Origin: Candidatus Nanopelagicales bacterium
GTDB lineage: Bacteria; Actinomycetota; Actinomycetes; S36-B12; UBA5976
Length of the DNA stretch: 6,121 bases
Direction: 5' to 3'
Assembly: GCA_023254955.1 (NCBI GenBank)
Contig: JALRKC010000045.1
Location: 1 to 6,121 of the forward strand
Of the stretch, positions 1 to 6,121 are shown one piece after another (positions within the stretch are counted from its first letter, which is position 1; every line of letters begins with the position of its first letter). The notes below the pieces were generated by a model that searched no databases, was not told the origin of the DNA, and worked only from the letters and a program-made list of their open reading frames with translations. Made by a program: the position numbers and the translations under genes.

Positions 1-1410
1 ATGCAAACCTAAGCTATGCAATTGCTTTTCTGTGGCATCGGCAATCGTTGATTTACCCGAACCACTTAGGCCAGTTAGCCAAATGAGTTGAGGTTTTTGC
101 TGTTTTTGTTTGGCTCGTAAATTTTTATCGATTTCAAAATCATGTTGAGTAACGTTAAAAGCGCGCCGTAGTGTCTTTTGCACCATACCGGCAGCAACGG
201 TTTGAAAACTAATTCGATCGACCAAAATAAAATTGCCACCGAGTCGGGAATTTTCGTATAGGTCTAAATTCACTGGCGTATCGGTGGCGATTTCAACCAA
301 GCCAATTTCATTCATATTCAAGGTTCGCGCAGCAATAGTTTGCCCAGTATTTACTTCTAACCTATGCCGCAAAACTGTTACGGTTGCCGTTGTACTAAAA
401 GGCCCACTCATTAAGAAATAACTTCGACCATGTGCCAGTGGCTCTTCGGTAAGCCAAACCAAATTTGCGCTATAGCGGTCAGCCGGTAACACTTTCGAAT
501 CCTTAGACAAAATCACATCACCACGGGTGATGTCGCGCTCTGGCTCGAGCACCAAAGTGACTGATTGGTTAGCTTTGGCAACTGGTAATTCTTGATCAAA
601 TAGTCGAATTTCTTTGATAGTTGCACTGTGCCCTTGCGGAGCAATAATTACTTCTTCGCCCAACTTAAAATCACCATCGGTAACAAATCCAGCGATGCCG
701 CGATAGTTTTCATTCCGGACAATCATTTGCACGTTTAGCCGGGCAGTATTTTGAGTTTGAGTTGGCTCCCACTCGCTTAAGAAATCTAAAACACTAGGGC
801 CTTGATACCAAGGAGTATTATCCAGCGCGCTTGAAACGTTGTCGCCTACCAAAGCGGATACCGGGATTGAAATTAGTTCGTTTATACCTAGTCGCGAAGC
901 TGCTTCGGTTACCTGATTTTTAATGCTGTTGAACTTTTGTTGATCGTAAGCAAGCGCATCGAGTTTATTTACTGCCAGCAGAACAGTTTTAATTCCACCT
1001 AAAGCCACAACCGTGAGGTGCCTTAAGGTTTGCTCCCTAACCCCGCGGGTGGCGTCGACCAAAATCATGGCGATATCGCTGCGAGATGCGGCAACTACCA
1101 TGTTTCTGGTGTACTGCTCATGACCTGGAGCATCTGCAAAAATTAATCTGCGCCCACTTGGCAAATTCATACTGCGATAAGCGACATCAATGGTGATACC
1201 TTGTTCGCGCTCAGCCTCAAGGCCGTCGGTGAGCAAACTAAAGTCAACTTCTCCCGCTTTAATGGTTGAGCCAGTGCGTCTAACAGTGCGTGCTTGTTCG
1301 ATGGTGTCTTGCGGGACAGAATTTGTTTCTACTAGTAAGCGACCTATCAATGTGCTTTTTCCGTCATCGACGCTTCCGCAGGTAACTAATCGAATTAAGG
1401 GTGAACTCAT
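1..1410 (-). CDS. cysNC: Bifunctional sulfate adenylyltransferase subunit 1 / APS kinase (CysNC), 3' end cut by window edge
   Basis: This is the GTPase subunit of ATP sulfurylase fused to adenylylsulfate kinase. With CysD it makes APS from sulfate and ATP, driven by GTP hydrolysis; the kinase domain then makes PAPS. It should act in the cytosol. The frame is open for 470 codons from ATG at 1410 to the left edge. The translation-factor-type GTPase domain shows G1 GSVDDGKST (residues 12-20), EREQGIT (67-73), G3 DAPGHEQYTRNM (93-104), G4 NKLD (148-151) and G5 SAL (185-187), then PWYQGP (200-205) typical of CysN. EF-Tu-like beta-barrel domains should follow to about residue 425. After a linker rich in K and Q, LIWLTGLSGSGKST (442-455) is the APS kinase P-loop, so CysC is fused and not separate. 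Only about 30 residues of CysC are visible. The ATG follows the cysD stop with no gap. The fused arrangement is known from mycobacterial CysNC and rhizobial NodQ. Confidence 0.95.
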   Translation of the reverse strand, partial: MSSPLIRLVTCGSVDDGKSTLIGRLLVETNSVPQDTIEQARTVRRTGSTIKAGEVDFSLLTDGLEAEREQGITIDVAYRSMNLPSGRRLIFADAPGHEQYTRNMVVAASRSDIAMILVDATRGVREQTLRHLTVVALGGIKTVLLAVNKLDALAYDQQKFNSIKNQVTEAASRLGINELISIPVSALVGDNVSSALDNTPWYQGPSVLDFLSEWEPTQTQNTARLNVQMIVRNENYRGIAGFVTDGDFKLGEEVIIAPQGHSATIKEIRLFDQELPVAKANQSVTLVLEPERDITRGDVILSKDSKVLPADRYSANLVWLTEEPLAHGRSYFLMSGPFSTTATVTVLRHRLEVNTGQTIAARTLNMNEIGLVEIATDTPVNLDLYENSRLGGNFILVDRISFQTVAAGMVQKTLRRAFNVTQHDFEIDKNLRAKQKQQKPQLIWLTGLSGSGKSTIADATEKQLHSLGLH

Positions 1411-2328
1411 TTAGAAATAACCTTCAATTTTTTTACGCTCCATGGAGTCTTCTCGATCTCCATCAATCAAGCGAGTGGCTCTCTCGCTAAGAGAAACCGC
1501 TTCTAATTCAGCAATAATCTCTTTGACACTTTTAGCTTTTGATTCACTGGCTGCAGTTAACGGGTAGCAACCCAGCGTTCTAAATCTCACTTCGCGCATT
1601 TGGGGTACTTCACTTTCACGGAGTCGATAACGGTCATCATCAACCATGATGATCTGTTCGCCCCGCATGACAGTTGGGCGTTCTTTAGCAAAGTACAAGG
1701 GAACAACTTCTATATTTTCTCTTTCGATGTAACGCCAGACGTCTAATTCGGTCCAATCGCTCATAGGGAAAACGCGCATAGTTTGTTCAGCTTTAATCTT
1801 GGTATTAAATGAGTGCCAAAGTTCTGGCCTTTGTTGACGTGGATCCCAGCGATGACCTGCTTCACGCAAGGAAAAAATTCTTTCTTTAGCTCTGGATTTT
1901 TCTTCGTCTCTTCTAGAGCCACCAATTGCGGCATCAAATCCGTGCTGATCAAGCCCTTCTCGCAAGGCAACTGTTTTCATGATTCTGGTGTATTCGGTTG
2001 AACCCAGATCAAAAGGATTGACATTGTCTTTCACGCCTTGCTGGTTTGTGGCAACTATTAACTCAACCCCTGCGGCTTTAGCGACGGCATTTCTAAAAGC
2101 GATCATTTCTTTAAACTTCCAAGTGGTATCGATATGCATTAAAGGAAAGGGAATTTTTGCTGGGTAAAAAGCTTTCTGCGCTAAGCGCAATAAAACGGAA
2201 GAATCCTTGCCAATCGAATACAGCAAAACAGGTTTTTTAAAGGCGCTGGCTGCTTCTCGAAAGATTTCTATGGCTTCGGCTTCAAGTTGATCTAACACCT
2301 GATCATGTGAAATATGAGTTTTTGACAT
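1411..2328 (-). CDS. cysD: Sulfate adenylyltransferase subunit 2 (CysD)
   Basis: This is the catalytic, ATP-pyrophosphatase-type subunit of ATP sulfurylase. It adenylylates sulfate to APS in complex with CysN. Residue numbers count from GTG at 2331. The PP-loop is SIGKDSS (39-45). The family signature [18 protein letters not shown] lies at 137-154, followed by [11 protein letters not shown] (162-172), [17 protein letters not shown] (186-202), [10 protein letters not shown] (250-259) and the C-terminal [11 protein letters not shown] (296-306). Length is 305-306 residues, close to the roughly 300 of E. coli CysD, so it looks complete and functional. The start is ambiguous: GTG at 2331 and ATG at 2328 are consecutive codons. 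I chose ATG, but an AAGG inside the end of crtB is better spaced for GTG (11 bases against 14). The gene starts 3 or 6 bases after the crtB stop and its TAA abuts the cysNC ATG, which suggests translational coupling on both sides. Confidence 0.96.
   Translation of the reverse strand: MSKTHISHDQVLDQLEAEAIEIFREAASAFKKPVLLYSIGKDSSVLLRLAQKAFYPAKIPFPLMHIDTTWKFKEMIAFRNAVAKAAGVELIVATNQQGVKDNVNPFDLGSTEYTRIMKTVALREGLDQHGFDAAIGGSRRDEEKSRAKERIFSLREAGHRWDPRQQRPELWHSFNTKIKAEQTMRVFPMSDWTELDVWRYIERENIEVVPLYFAKERPTVMRGEQIIMVDDDRYRLRESEVPQMREVRFRTLGCYPLTAASESKAKSVKEIIAELEAVSLSERATRLIDGDREDSMERKKIEGYF
1421..1425 (-). promoter_or_regulatory. Candidate ribosome binding site of cysNC
   Basis: On the minus strand GAAGG lies 10 bases before the cysNC ATG, inside the codons for the last Glu and Gly of CysD. 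The spacing is slightly long. Because cysNC starts on the base right after the cysD stop, re-initiation by the same ribosomes is also possible. Confidence 0.35.
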
Positions 2329-2334
2329 CACTAG

Positions 2335-3285
2335 TTATTTTGCCTTAGCGCGGCCAGTTACTGAACCAGGCCCAAACTTCCTGCGCGCTTTTACTGCTTT
2401 GCGCCAGGCGGGGAGTGCTACCGCAAGGCGGCGGCTCATTGGCACAGTAGCTCTTGAGCGAAAAATCTCATAGTCAATTGCCTCAACCGCACCTACGATT
2501 CCGCAGTAAAGAATTCGAGCAGCTTCAATGCAAGGTTGACTTGAGGGGTGAAGTAATTCAATACCGCTTCGCGAGCGCTCCTCTAATTCCTTAACCCGAG
2601 CGATTTGAAATCGCAGAGCAGCTTTCACCTGCTGGCTTGCAATTCTCTCTTGCAGTACTTCGCGGGTTACGCCAAACTCTTTAAGCTCAGCGAGCGGTAA
2701 GTAGATTCGCCCACGATCTAAGTCCTCATTTACATCTCTAATGAAATTTGCTAATTGAAAAGCTACCCCTAAGTCCTTCGCTCTTTCATAAGCTTCATCG
2801 CTGGTTGGCTCCAAAATTGGAACCATTTGCAATCCAATTACCGCGGCTGAGCCGTAAACATATTCATATAAATCCTCGAATGTTTCATACTCTTTAACGG
2901 TTAAATCCATTTTCATTGAGTGCAAAAAGCTTTCAAAATATTCATGGGGGATTTGCCAGCGGTTAACTGTGTCGACCACAGCATTGCAGATTTTGTCATC
3001 AGAAGATCCCTTTTTGAGATCTTGAAGAAACTTATCGCCCCAGGCTCCTAGCCATTGGGCTTTTTCTTGATTGGTAAGCGTGCTGGAAAGGTCATCTACT
3101 ATTTCATCTGCATAGCGGGCAAAACCGTAGAGCGCATGTACGTATGGTCTTTTGCCTGCAGGCAATAATTGGGTGGCTAAGTAATAGGTTTTGCCATGTT
3201 TCGCGTTTAATTCACGACAAGCTTCATAAGAAGCACGCAGCTTAGGATCAAAGATTTCTGCCGCGTCTAACTCGCGTTTTGACAT
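2335..3285 (-). CDS. crtB: Phytoene synthase (CrtB), squalene/phytoene synthase family
   Basis: This enzyme should condense two GGPP through prephytoene diphosphate to 15-cis-phytoene, the first committed step of C40 carotenoid synthesis. It is probably cytosolic or membrane-associated. The 316-residue product has the N-terminal KTYYLATQLLP segment (32-42), the first Asp-rich motif DEIVDD (60-65) preceded by YGFARYA, SMKMDL (123-128), the YVYGSAAVIGLQM segment (142-154) and the second Asp-rich motif in RDVNEDLDRGRIYLP (183-197). Both Mg-diphosphate binding motifs are therefore intact. The basic C-terminal tail from about residue 294 is common in the family. The ATG at 3285 lies 12 bases after the crtI stop, with only a weak CGGA ahead of it, so coupling to crtI is likely. 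A squalene or diapophytoene synthase is less likely because crtE and crtI are next to it. Confidence 0.95.
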   Translation of the reverse strand: MSKRELDAAEIFDPKLRASYEACRELNAKHGKTYYLATQLLPAGKRPYVHALYGFARYADEIVDDLSSTLTNQEKAQWLGAWGDKFLQDLKKGSSDDKICNAVVDTVNRWQIPHEYFESFLHSMKMDLTVKEYETFEDLYEYVYGSAAVIGLQMVPILEPTSDEAYERAKDLGVAFQLANFIRDVNEDLDRGRIYLPLAELKEFGVTREVLQERIASQQVKAALRFQIARVKELEERSRSGIELLHPSSQPCIEAARILYCGIVGAVEAIDYEIFRSRATVPMSRRLAVALPAWRKAVKARRKFGPGSVTGRAKAK

Positions 3286-3297
3286 AATCCGATTTTG

Positions 3298-4833
3298 CTA
3301 GCGATACGCCCGGGAACGATAAGAGGGGTCTTTACCTAAGATTCTTTCCGCAGCTAAGCGTCCGCTTACTAAAACCATTGGCACACCAACGCCCGGCTGG
3401 GTACCGCTTCCTGTGAAAACTACATTTTCACCCCAAATATTTCTGGGTCTAAACGGCCCCGTCTGAAAGAAGGTATGGGCGGCGGCAAATGGTGCGCCGC
3501 GCTCCATTCCACGTTCTTGCCAATCTAGGGGCGAAGTGGGATAAGCAACTTCAATGTTGCTAGCAAAATCACCGTATCCGCGTTCTTCGAGAGTGCGAAT
3601 TATTTCTTCTTGATAAAGCGGAGTTTGCCTCTTCCAGTCGATATCTGCATCTAGATTTGGAGTTGGAAACAATACATAATAAATTTCTCGATTTTTCGGA
3701 GCTAAAGAAGGATCTGAATTAGTCGGGTTGGTAACTAAAAGCGAAGGGTCTTTCATTAGGCGCTTTCGGTCAATTAAATCAGCAAAGACTTCTTTCCAGT
3801 CTTTACCAAAATGAATATTGTGGTGGGCGATTTTTTCATATTTCTTTTTACTACCAACTAGCAAAACAAAGGCTGAAGGCGAATAGCGAAGACGATTGAC
3901 GTTCCAGGAGCTTTCGCCTAAGAGATCTCGCCAAGCTACTGGTAGATCCGCATTTAAAACAAAAGCATCAGCCTCAATTCGCTCACCCGTGCTGGTAATT
4001 ACCGCACTAGCACGCGAGTTTTTATGTTCAACTTTAGAAACCGTGGTGTTGTATCTAAAGGTGACACCATGTTTTTCTGCCGCTGCAGCTAGCGCGCGGG
4101 GAACGGCATGCATTCCACCTTTAGGAAAAAACACTCCAGCAACTGAATCCATATAGGCGATAACTGCATAAATGGCCAAAGCTTGATAAGGAGATAGCCC
4201 TGCATACATAGCTTGAAATGAGTAAATTCGCTCAGTTCTAAAATCTTTTAGATATTGCCGGGCTTTTGGGGCTAACTTTCTAAAACCACCTAGCGCTACT
4301 AGCTTTGCCAAATTCGGTGTTAGTAAATCTAGGGGAGTATCAATGTTTTTATCGATAAAGTCTTTCATTTCATATTTGTACAACTTAGAAACAAAATCAA
4401 CATAATCCAAATAACCCTTGGCTTCATCTGGGCCAATTACTGATTCAATTTCTTGCGCCATGCGCGCAGGATCAGCATGCACATCTAGTTGCGAACCATC
4501 GTGATAGAAAGCTCGGTAAAGCGGAGCGACCGGGTGTAGTTCAAGCCAATCTTCCATCTTTTCACCGACGGCATCAAAAGCATCGCGAATCAAATCAGGC
4601 ATTGTTAAAACTGTTGGCCCAGTATCAAATTTGTAACCATTAGCTTCTAGCAAGCCGTTGCGCCCGCCTGGGTGTGCTTCTTTTTCTAAAACTGTAACCT
4701 TTCGACCTTTACCGGCTAAACGCAAAGCGCAAGAAAGTCCAGCTAGGCCCGCACCAACAATTACTATTTCATCAGTTTTGCCAGATACTGTTCTGACTTT
4801 GCCTGGAATTAAATCTTCAAGTTTTAAGCTCAT
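3298..4833 (-). CDS. crtI: Phytoene desaturase (CrtI), FAD-dependent
   Basis: This is a bacterial-type phytoene desaturase, expected to introduce double bonds into phytoene (typically four steps to lycopene, with cis-trans isomerisation) using FAD at the membrane surface. The 511-residue product has an N-terminal dinucleotide-binding fold, IVIVGAGLAGLS (23-34), ending in the ribose-binding acidic residue E50, then HPGGRNG (54-60) and YKFDTGPTVLTMPD (67-80). In the middle are FFPKGGMHAVP (235-245) and FVLNADLP (291-298). The C-terminal family signature GSGTQPGVGVPMVLVSGRLAAE starts near residue 475. Length fits the family. About 22 residues precede the Rossmann strand. The ATG at 4833 is 2 bases after the crtE stop, with only a loose purine-rich AGAAGA upstream, so translation probably depends on ribosomes ending crtE. 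The number of desaturation steps cannot be read from sequence, and a ketolase-type CrtO homologue is unlikely given the flanking crtE and crtB. Confidence 0.95.
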   Translation of the reverse strand: MSLKLEDLIPGKVRTVSGKTDEIVIVGAGLAGLSCALRLAGKGRKVTVLEKEAHPGGRNGLLEANGYKFDTGPTVLTMPDLIRDAFDAVGEKMEDWLELHPVAPLYRAFYHDGSQLDVHADPARMAQEIESVIGPDEAKGYLDYVDFVSKLYKYEMKDFIDKNIDTPLDLLTPNLAKLVALGGFRKLAPKARQYLKDFRTERIYSFQAMYAGLSPYQALAIYAVIAYMDSVAGVFFPKGGMHAVPRALAAAAEKHGVTFRYNTTVSKVEHKNSRASAVITSTGERIEADAFVLNADLPVAWRDLLGESSWNVNRLRYSPSAFVLLVGSKKKYEKIAHHNIHFGKDWKEVFADLIDRKRLMKDPSLLVTNPTNSDPSLAPKNREIYYVLFPTPNLDADIDWKRQTPLYQEEIIRTLEERGYGDFASNIEVAYPTSPLDWQERGMERGAPFAAAHTFFQTGPFRPRNIWGENVVFTGSGTQPGVGVPMVLVSGRLAAERILGKDPSYRSRAYR

Positions 4834-4835
4834 GC

Positions 4836-5888
4836 CTATAGTCTTCTGCTAGTTGCGGCAACTGCCAACTCGGCGAGGGCATTTTTTGCTTCACTTGTGA
4901 CATTTGACTCAAAAAGTGCCTTGTTAGAACGCTCAAAAAGTTGTTCAATCAAAGACTCCACCTGACTATGCGCCCCGGTTTCTTCGAGTACTTCTCGCAA
5001 GGCATTTACTTCAGAGAGACTTAGCGTGGCCTTGCCAAATAGATCATCAAGCAACTTTTTCTGCGCTGAATTTGCTTCGTCGAAAGCTATTTCGATCAAA
5101 ACAGTGCGCTTGCCTTCGCGCAAGTCATCCCCGGCAGGTTTGCCGGTAATTTCAGGATCACCAAAAACGCCTAGCAAGTCATCTCGCAATTGAAATGCTT
5201 CACCAAGCGGTAGGCCAAAATCACTTAGCGTTTTATTTAGAATCGGATCATCTACTGCCAACTTGCCACCTAATTGCAAAGGGCGCTCAATTGAATATTT
5301 TGCAGACTTAAACCTAATTACATTAAAGGATTCATTAACATCACCACCGCGCTTAGCTTGGTTATAAAGATCTAGGTATTGGCCTGCCATCAACTCAGTG
5401 CGCATTAAGTCGTATAAATCTTTGCCTCGCTTTAGTGCAGCAGATTCAAAACCACTAGTTAAAAGCATTTGATCAGCCCAAGAAAGCATGAGATCACCCA
5501 GCAAAACTGCTCCACCAACTCCAAATAATTCTTTGTTACCAGCAAAACTGCCTGTTTCATGCAAGTTTTCAAATCGTTTATGAATTGCTGGCTTACCTCG
5601 GCGAGTGTCGGATGCATCCATCACGTCATCATGAACCAAGGCGCATCCTTGCAAAAATTCTAGAGCGCTTGCGGCACGTAAAATCTCTTCTTCATCACTA
5701 CCGCCAGAAGCTTTGTATCCCCAGTAGCAAAAAGCAGCCCTTAATCTTTTGCCGCCCGATAAAAATTCTTTTGCAAAATCAACCATTTGCCCGGCGGCAG
5801 GGGAAACGCCATCAAGAATTGGTTTTTGCTCTTGAAGAAATTCATCAATTATTTCTTGAATTTGGGGTCGAATCTTTAGGCTTTCCAT
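4836..5888 (-). CDS. crtE: Polyprenyl (geranylgeranyl) diphosphate synthase, CrtE/IdsA type
   Basis: This trans-prenyltransferase should extend allylic diphosphates with IPP to GGPP, the substrate of CrtB. Residue numbers count from TTG at 5900. It shows GGKRLR (49-54), the first Asp-rich motif in LVHDDVMDASDTRRGKPA (88-105), LLGDL (133-137), GQYLDL (173-178), KSAKYSIERPLQLGG (198-212) and the second Asp-rich region FQLRDDLLGVFGD (236-248), followed by TGKPAGDDLREGKRT (252-266). The second motif reads DDLLG instead of DDxxD, with D248 further on, as I recall from actinobacterial GGPP synthases. The residue five before the first motif is small (C86), compatible with a C20 or longer product. 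Three in-frame starts exist: TTG 5900, GTG 5897 and ATG 5888. I chose ATG (350 residues) because GGTGG sits 5 bases upstream of it, while no purine-rich site precedes TTG or GTG. It then overlaps the upstream gene by 13 bases. Chain length is inferred from context, not proven. Confidence 0.92.
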   Translation of the reverse strand: MESLKIRPQIQEIIDEFLQEQKPILDGVSPAAGQMVDFAKEFLSGGKRLRAAFCYWGYKASGGSDEEEILRAASALEFLQGCALVHDDVMDASDTRRGKPAIHKRFENLHETGSFAGNKELFGVGGAVLLGDLMLSWADQMLLTSGFESAALKRGKDLYDLMRTELMAGQYLDLYNQAKRGGDVNESFNVIRFKSAKYSIERPLQLGGKLAVDDPILNKTLSDFGLPLGEAFQLRDDLLGVFGDPEITGKPAGDDLREGKRTVLIEIAFDEANSAQKKLLDDLFGKATLSLSEVNALREVLEETGAHSQVESLIEQLFERSNKALFESNVTSEAKNALAELAVAATSRRL

Positions 5889-6121
5889 TTTCGCCACCAA
5901 GCTAATGAATCAATAATAATGCTTACTAGTGCCGCAAGGGGTGTGAGAAAGATTTTTTGAAAATCAATTGGTTTGTAATTAAGCAATTGTTTAAGAGCCA
6001 AAAATCCACCGAGCTTTATTCCTACAAAGCCCAGAAGTTTAAGTGATTTAGATCTGGCAAAGATAAAAACCAAAATCGGCACCAAATAAGTAAGTGCTCT
6101 AGTGGCTAAATCTTCGAGGGG
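5876..6121 (-). CDS. C-terminal fragment of an unidentified membrane protein (5' part beyond window)
   Basis: The frame is open from the right window edge to TAA at 5878-5876, giving 81 visible residues. A TTG at 6085 could be read as a start, but the frame continues upstream without a stop to position 6121, so this is more likely the tail of a longer gene. The fragment is strongly hydrophobic with three likely membrane helices: residues about 10-22 (LTYLVPILVFIFA), 29-47 and 57-76, separated by short basic or polar loops, and it ends in WWRKWKA. It overlaps the crtE start by 13 bases, so it probably belongs to the same operon. The last helix followed by a Trp/Lys/Arg-rich tail resembles the end of membrane-bound family 2 glycosyltransferases found near carotenoid genes. 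That likeness is weak, and I do not recognise the protein with certainty. A carotenoid cyclase or another membrane enzyme remains possible. Confidence 0.6.
   Translation of the reverse strand, partial: PLEDLATRALTYLVPILVFIFARSKSLKLLGFVGIKLGGFLALKQLLNYKPIDFQKIFLTPLAALVSIIIDSLAWWRKWKA
5894..5898 (-). promoter_or_regulatory. Probable ribosome binding site of crtE
   Basis: Read on the minus strand, GGTGG is followed by CGAAA and then ATG at 5888. It pairs partly with the anti-Shine-Dalgarno sequence at a normal spacing. It lies inside the last codons of the upstream membrane-protein gene and is the reason for preferring ATG over TTG at 5900 or GTG at 5897, whose upstream bases are AT-rich and hold no such site. 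Confidence 0.5.

Larger units (their letters stand above)
1..6121 (-). other. Single co-directional gene block: membrane protein, crtE, crtI, crtB, cysD, cysNC
   Basis: Junctions in transcription order are: a 13-base overlap (membrane protein to crtE, using ATG 5888), a 2-base gap (crtE to crtI), a 12-base gap (crtI to crtB), a 3- or 6-base gap (crtB to cysD) and a 0-base gap (cysD to cysNC). No junction has room for a conventional promoter or a rho-independent terminator hairpin with a T-run, and I saw none. The promoter is therefore expected beyond position 6121 and the terminator beyond position 1. An internal promoter within a coding region cannot be excluded by reading alone. Confidence 0.8.

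Noticed and set aside
233..421. Short plus-strand open frames opposite cysNC (also 1190-1414)
   Set aside because: Both are antisense to the CysN domains and have no protein-like features.
1761..1970. A 69-codon minus-strand open frame within cysD in another frame
   Set aside because: It sits inside the CysD signature region, whose real frame has clear conserved motifs, so this is an out-of-frame shadow.
1408..2337. Possible stop-codon recoding that would join crtB, cysD and cysNC into one polyprotein
   Set aside because: Each protein ends and begins at its family's normal length and there is no recoding signal. In-frame stops are noted only as a layout oddity.
3896..4156. An 86-codon plus-strand open frame opposite crtI
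   Set aside because: It is antisense to a complete, well-conserved CrtI and has no motif or credible ribosome site.
5499..5551. A 13-base direct repeat (GCAGTTTTGCTGG on the minus strand) occurring twice about 41 bases apart within crtE
   Set aside because: The copies are read in different frames (Ala-Val-Leu-Leu-Gly and Gly-Ser-Phe-Ala-Gly) within a normal CrtE alignment region. There are only two copies and no flanking structure, so coincidence is the simplest reading.
5585..5905. A 106-codon plus-strand open frame opposite crtE
   Set aside because: It lies wholly antisense to crtE (and its start region), shows no recognisable domain, and its composition (many His, Arg, Pro) fits a shadow of the real gene.
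5876..6085. A self-contained 69-residue small membrane protein starting at TTG 6085
   Set aside because: The frame stays open upstream to the window edge and TTG is a rare start with no clear ribosome site, so a truncated longer gene is more likely.

Overview
The window is a tightly packed, single-strand stretch of bacterial chromosome. Every supported gene is on the minus strand, so transcription runs from high to low coordinates. The order in transcription direction is: the C-terminal end of an unidentified membrane protein (cut by the right window edge), crtE (GGPP synthase type), crtI (phytoene desaturase), crtB (phytoene synthase), cysD (sulfate adenylyltransferase subunit 2), and cysNC (sulfate adenylyltransferase subunit 1 fused to APS kinase, cut by the left edge). 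Junctions range from a 13-base overlap to a 12-base gap, so the whole window looks like the inside of one operon. It leaves no room for an intergenic promoter or terminator, and no stretch over 300 bases lacks a gene. I saw no RNA genes, mobile elements or CRISPR.

Organism (inference): the protein style is actinobacterial. CrtE has a DDVMDASDTRRG first motif and a DDLLGVFGD second motif, CrtB has a YGSAAVIGLQM segment, and CysN and CysC are fused. Base composition is AT-leaning by eye (three hand-counted 60-base lines gave 26, 32 and 16 G+C), unusual for most Actinobacteria. Together with the near-zero spacing this suggests a genome-streamlined aquatic actinobacterium, such as the freshwater acI/Nanopelagicales group. 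No marker gene in the window proves it.

Function: CrtE should make GGPP, CrtB should condense two GGPP to phytoene, and CrtI should desaturate phytoene towards lycopene. This is the core of carotenoid (and, with a cyclase and cleavage enzyme, retinal) synthesis. No cyclase, hydroxylase or cleavage enzyme is in the window. CysD and CysN form ATP sulfurylase (sulfate to APS), and the CysC domain phosphorylates APS to PAPS.

The most interesting point is the join. A sulfate-activation module that makes PAPS follows the carotenoid core with only 3 to 6 bases between crtB and cysD. This may be chance operon packing, or it may mean activated sulfate is used with the pathway, for example to sulfate a carotenoid or envelope lipid. 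The genes beyond both window edges would decide between these.
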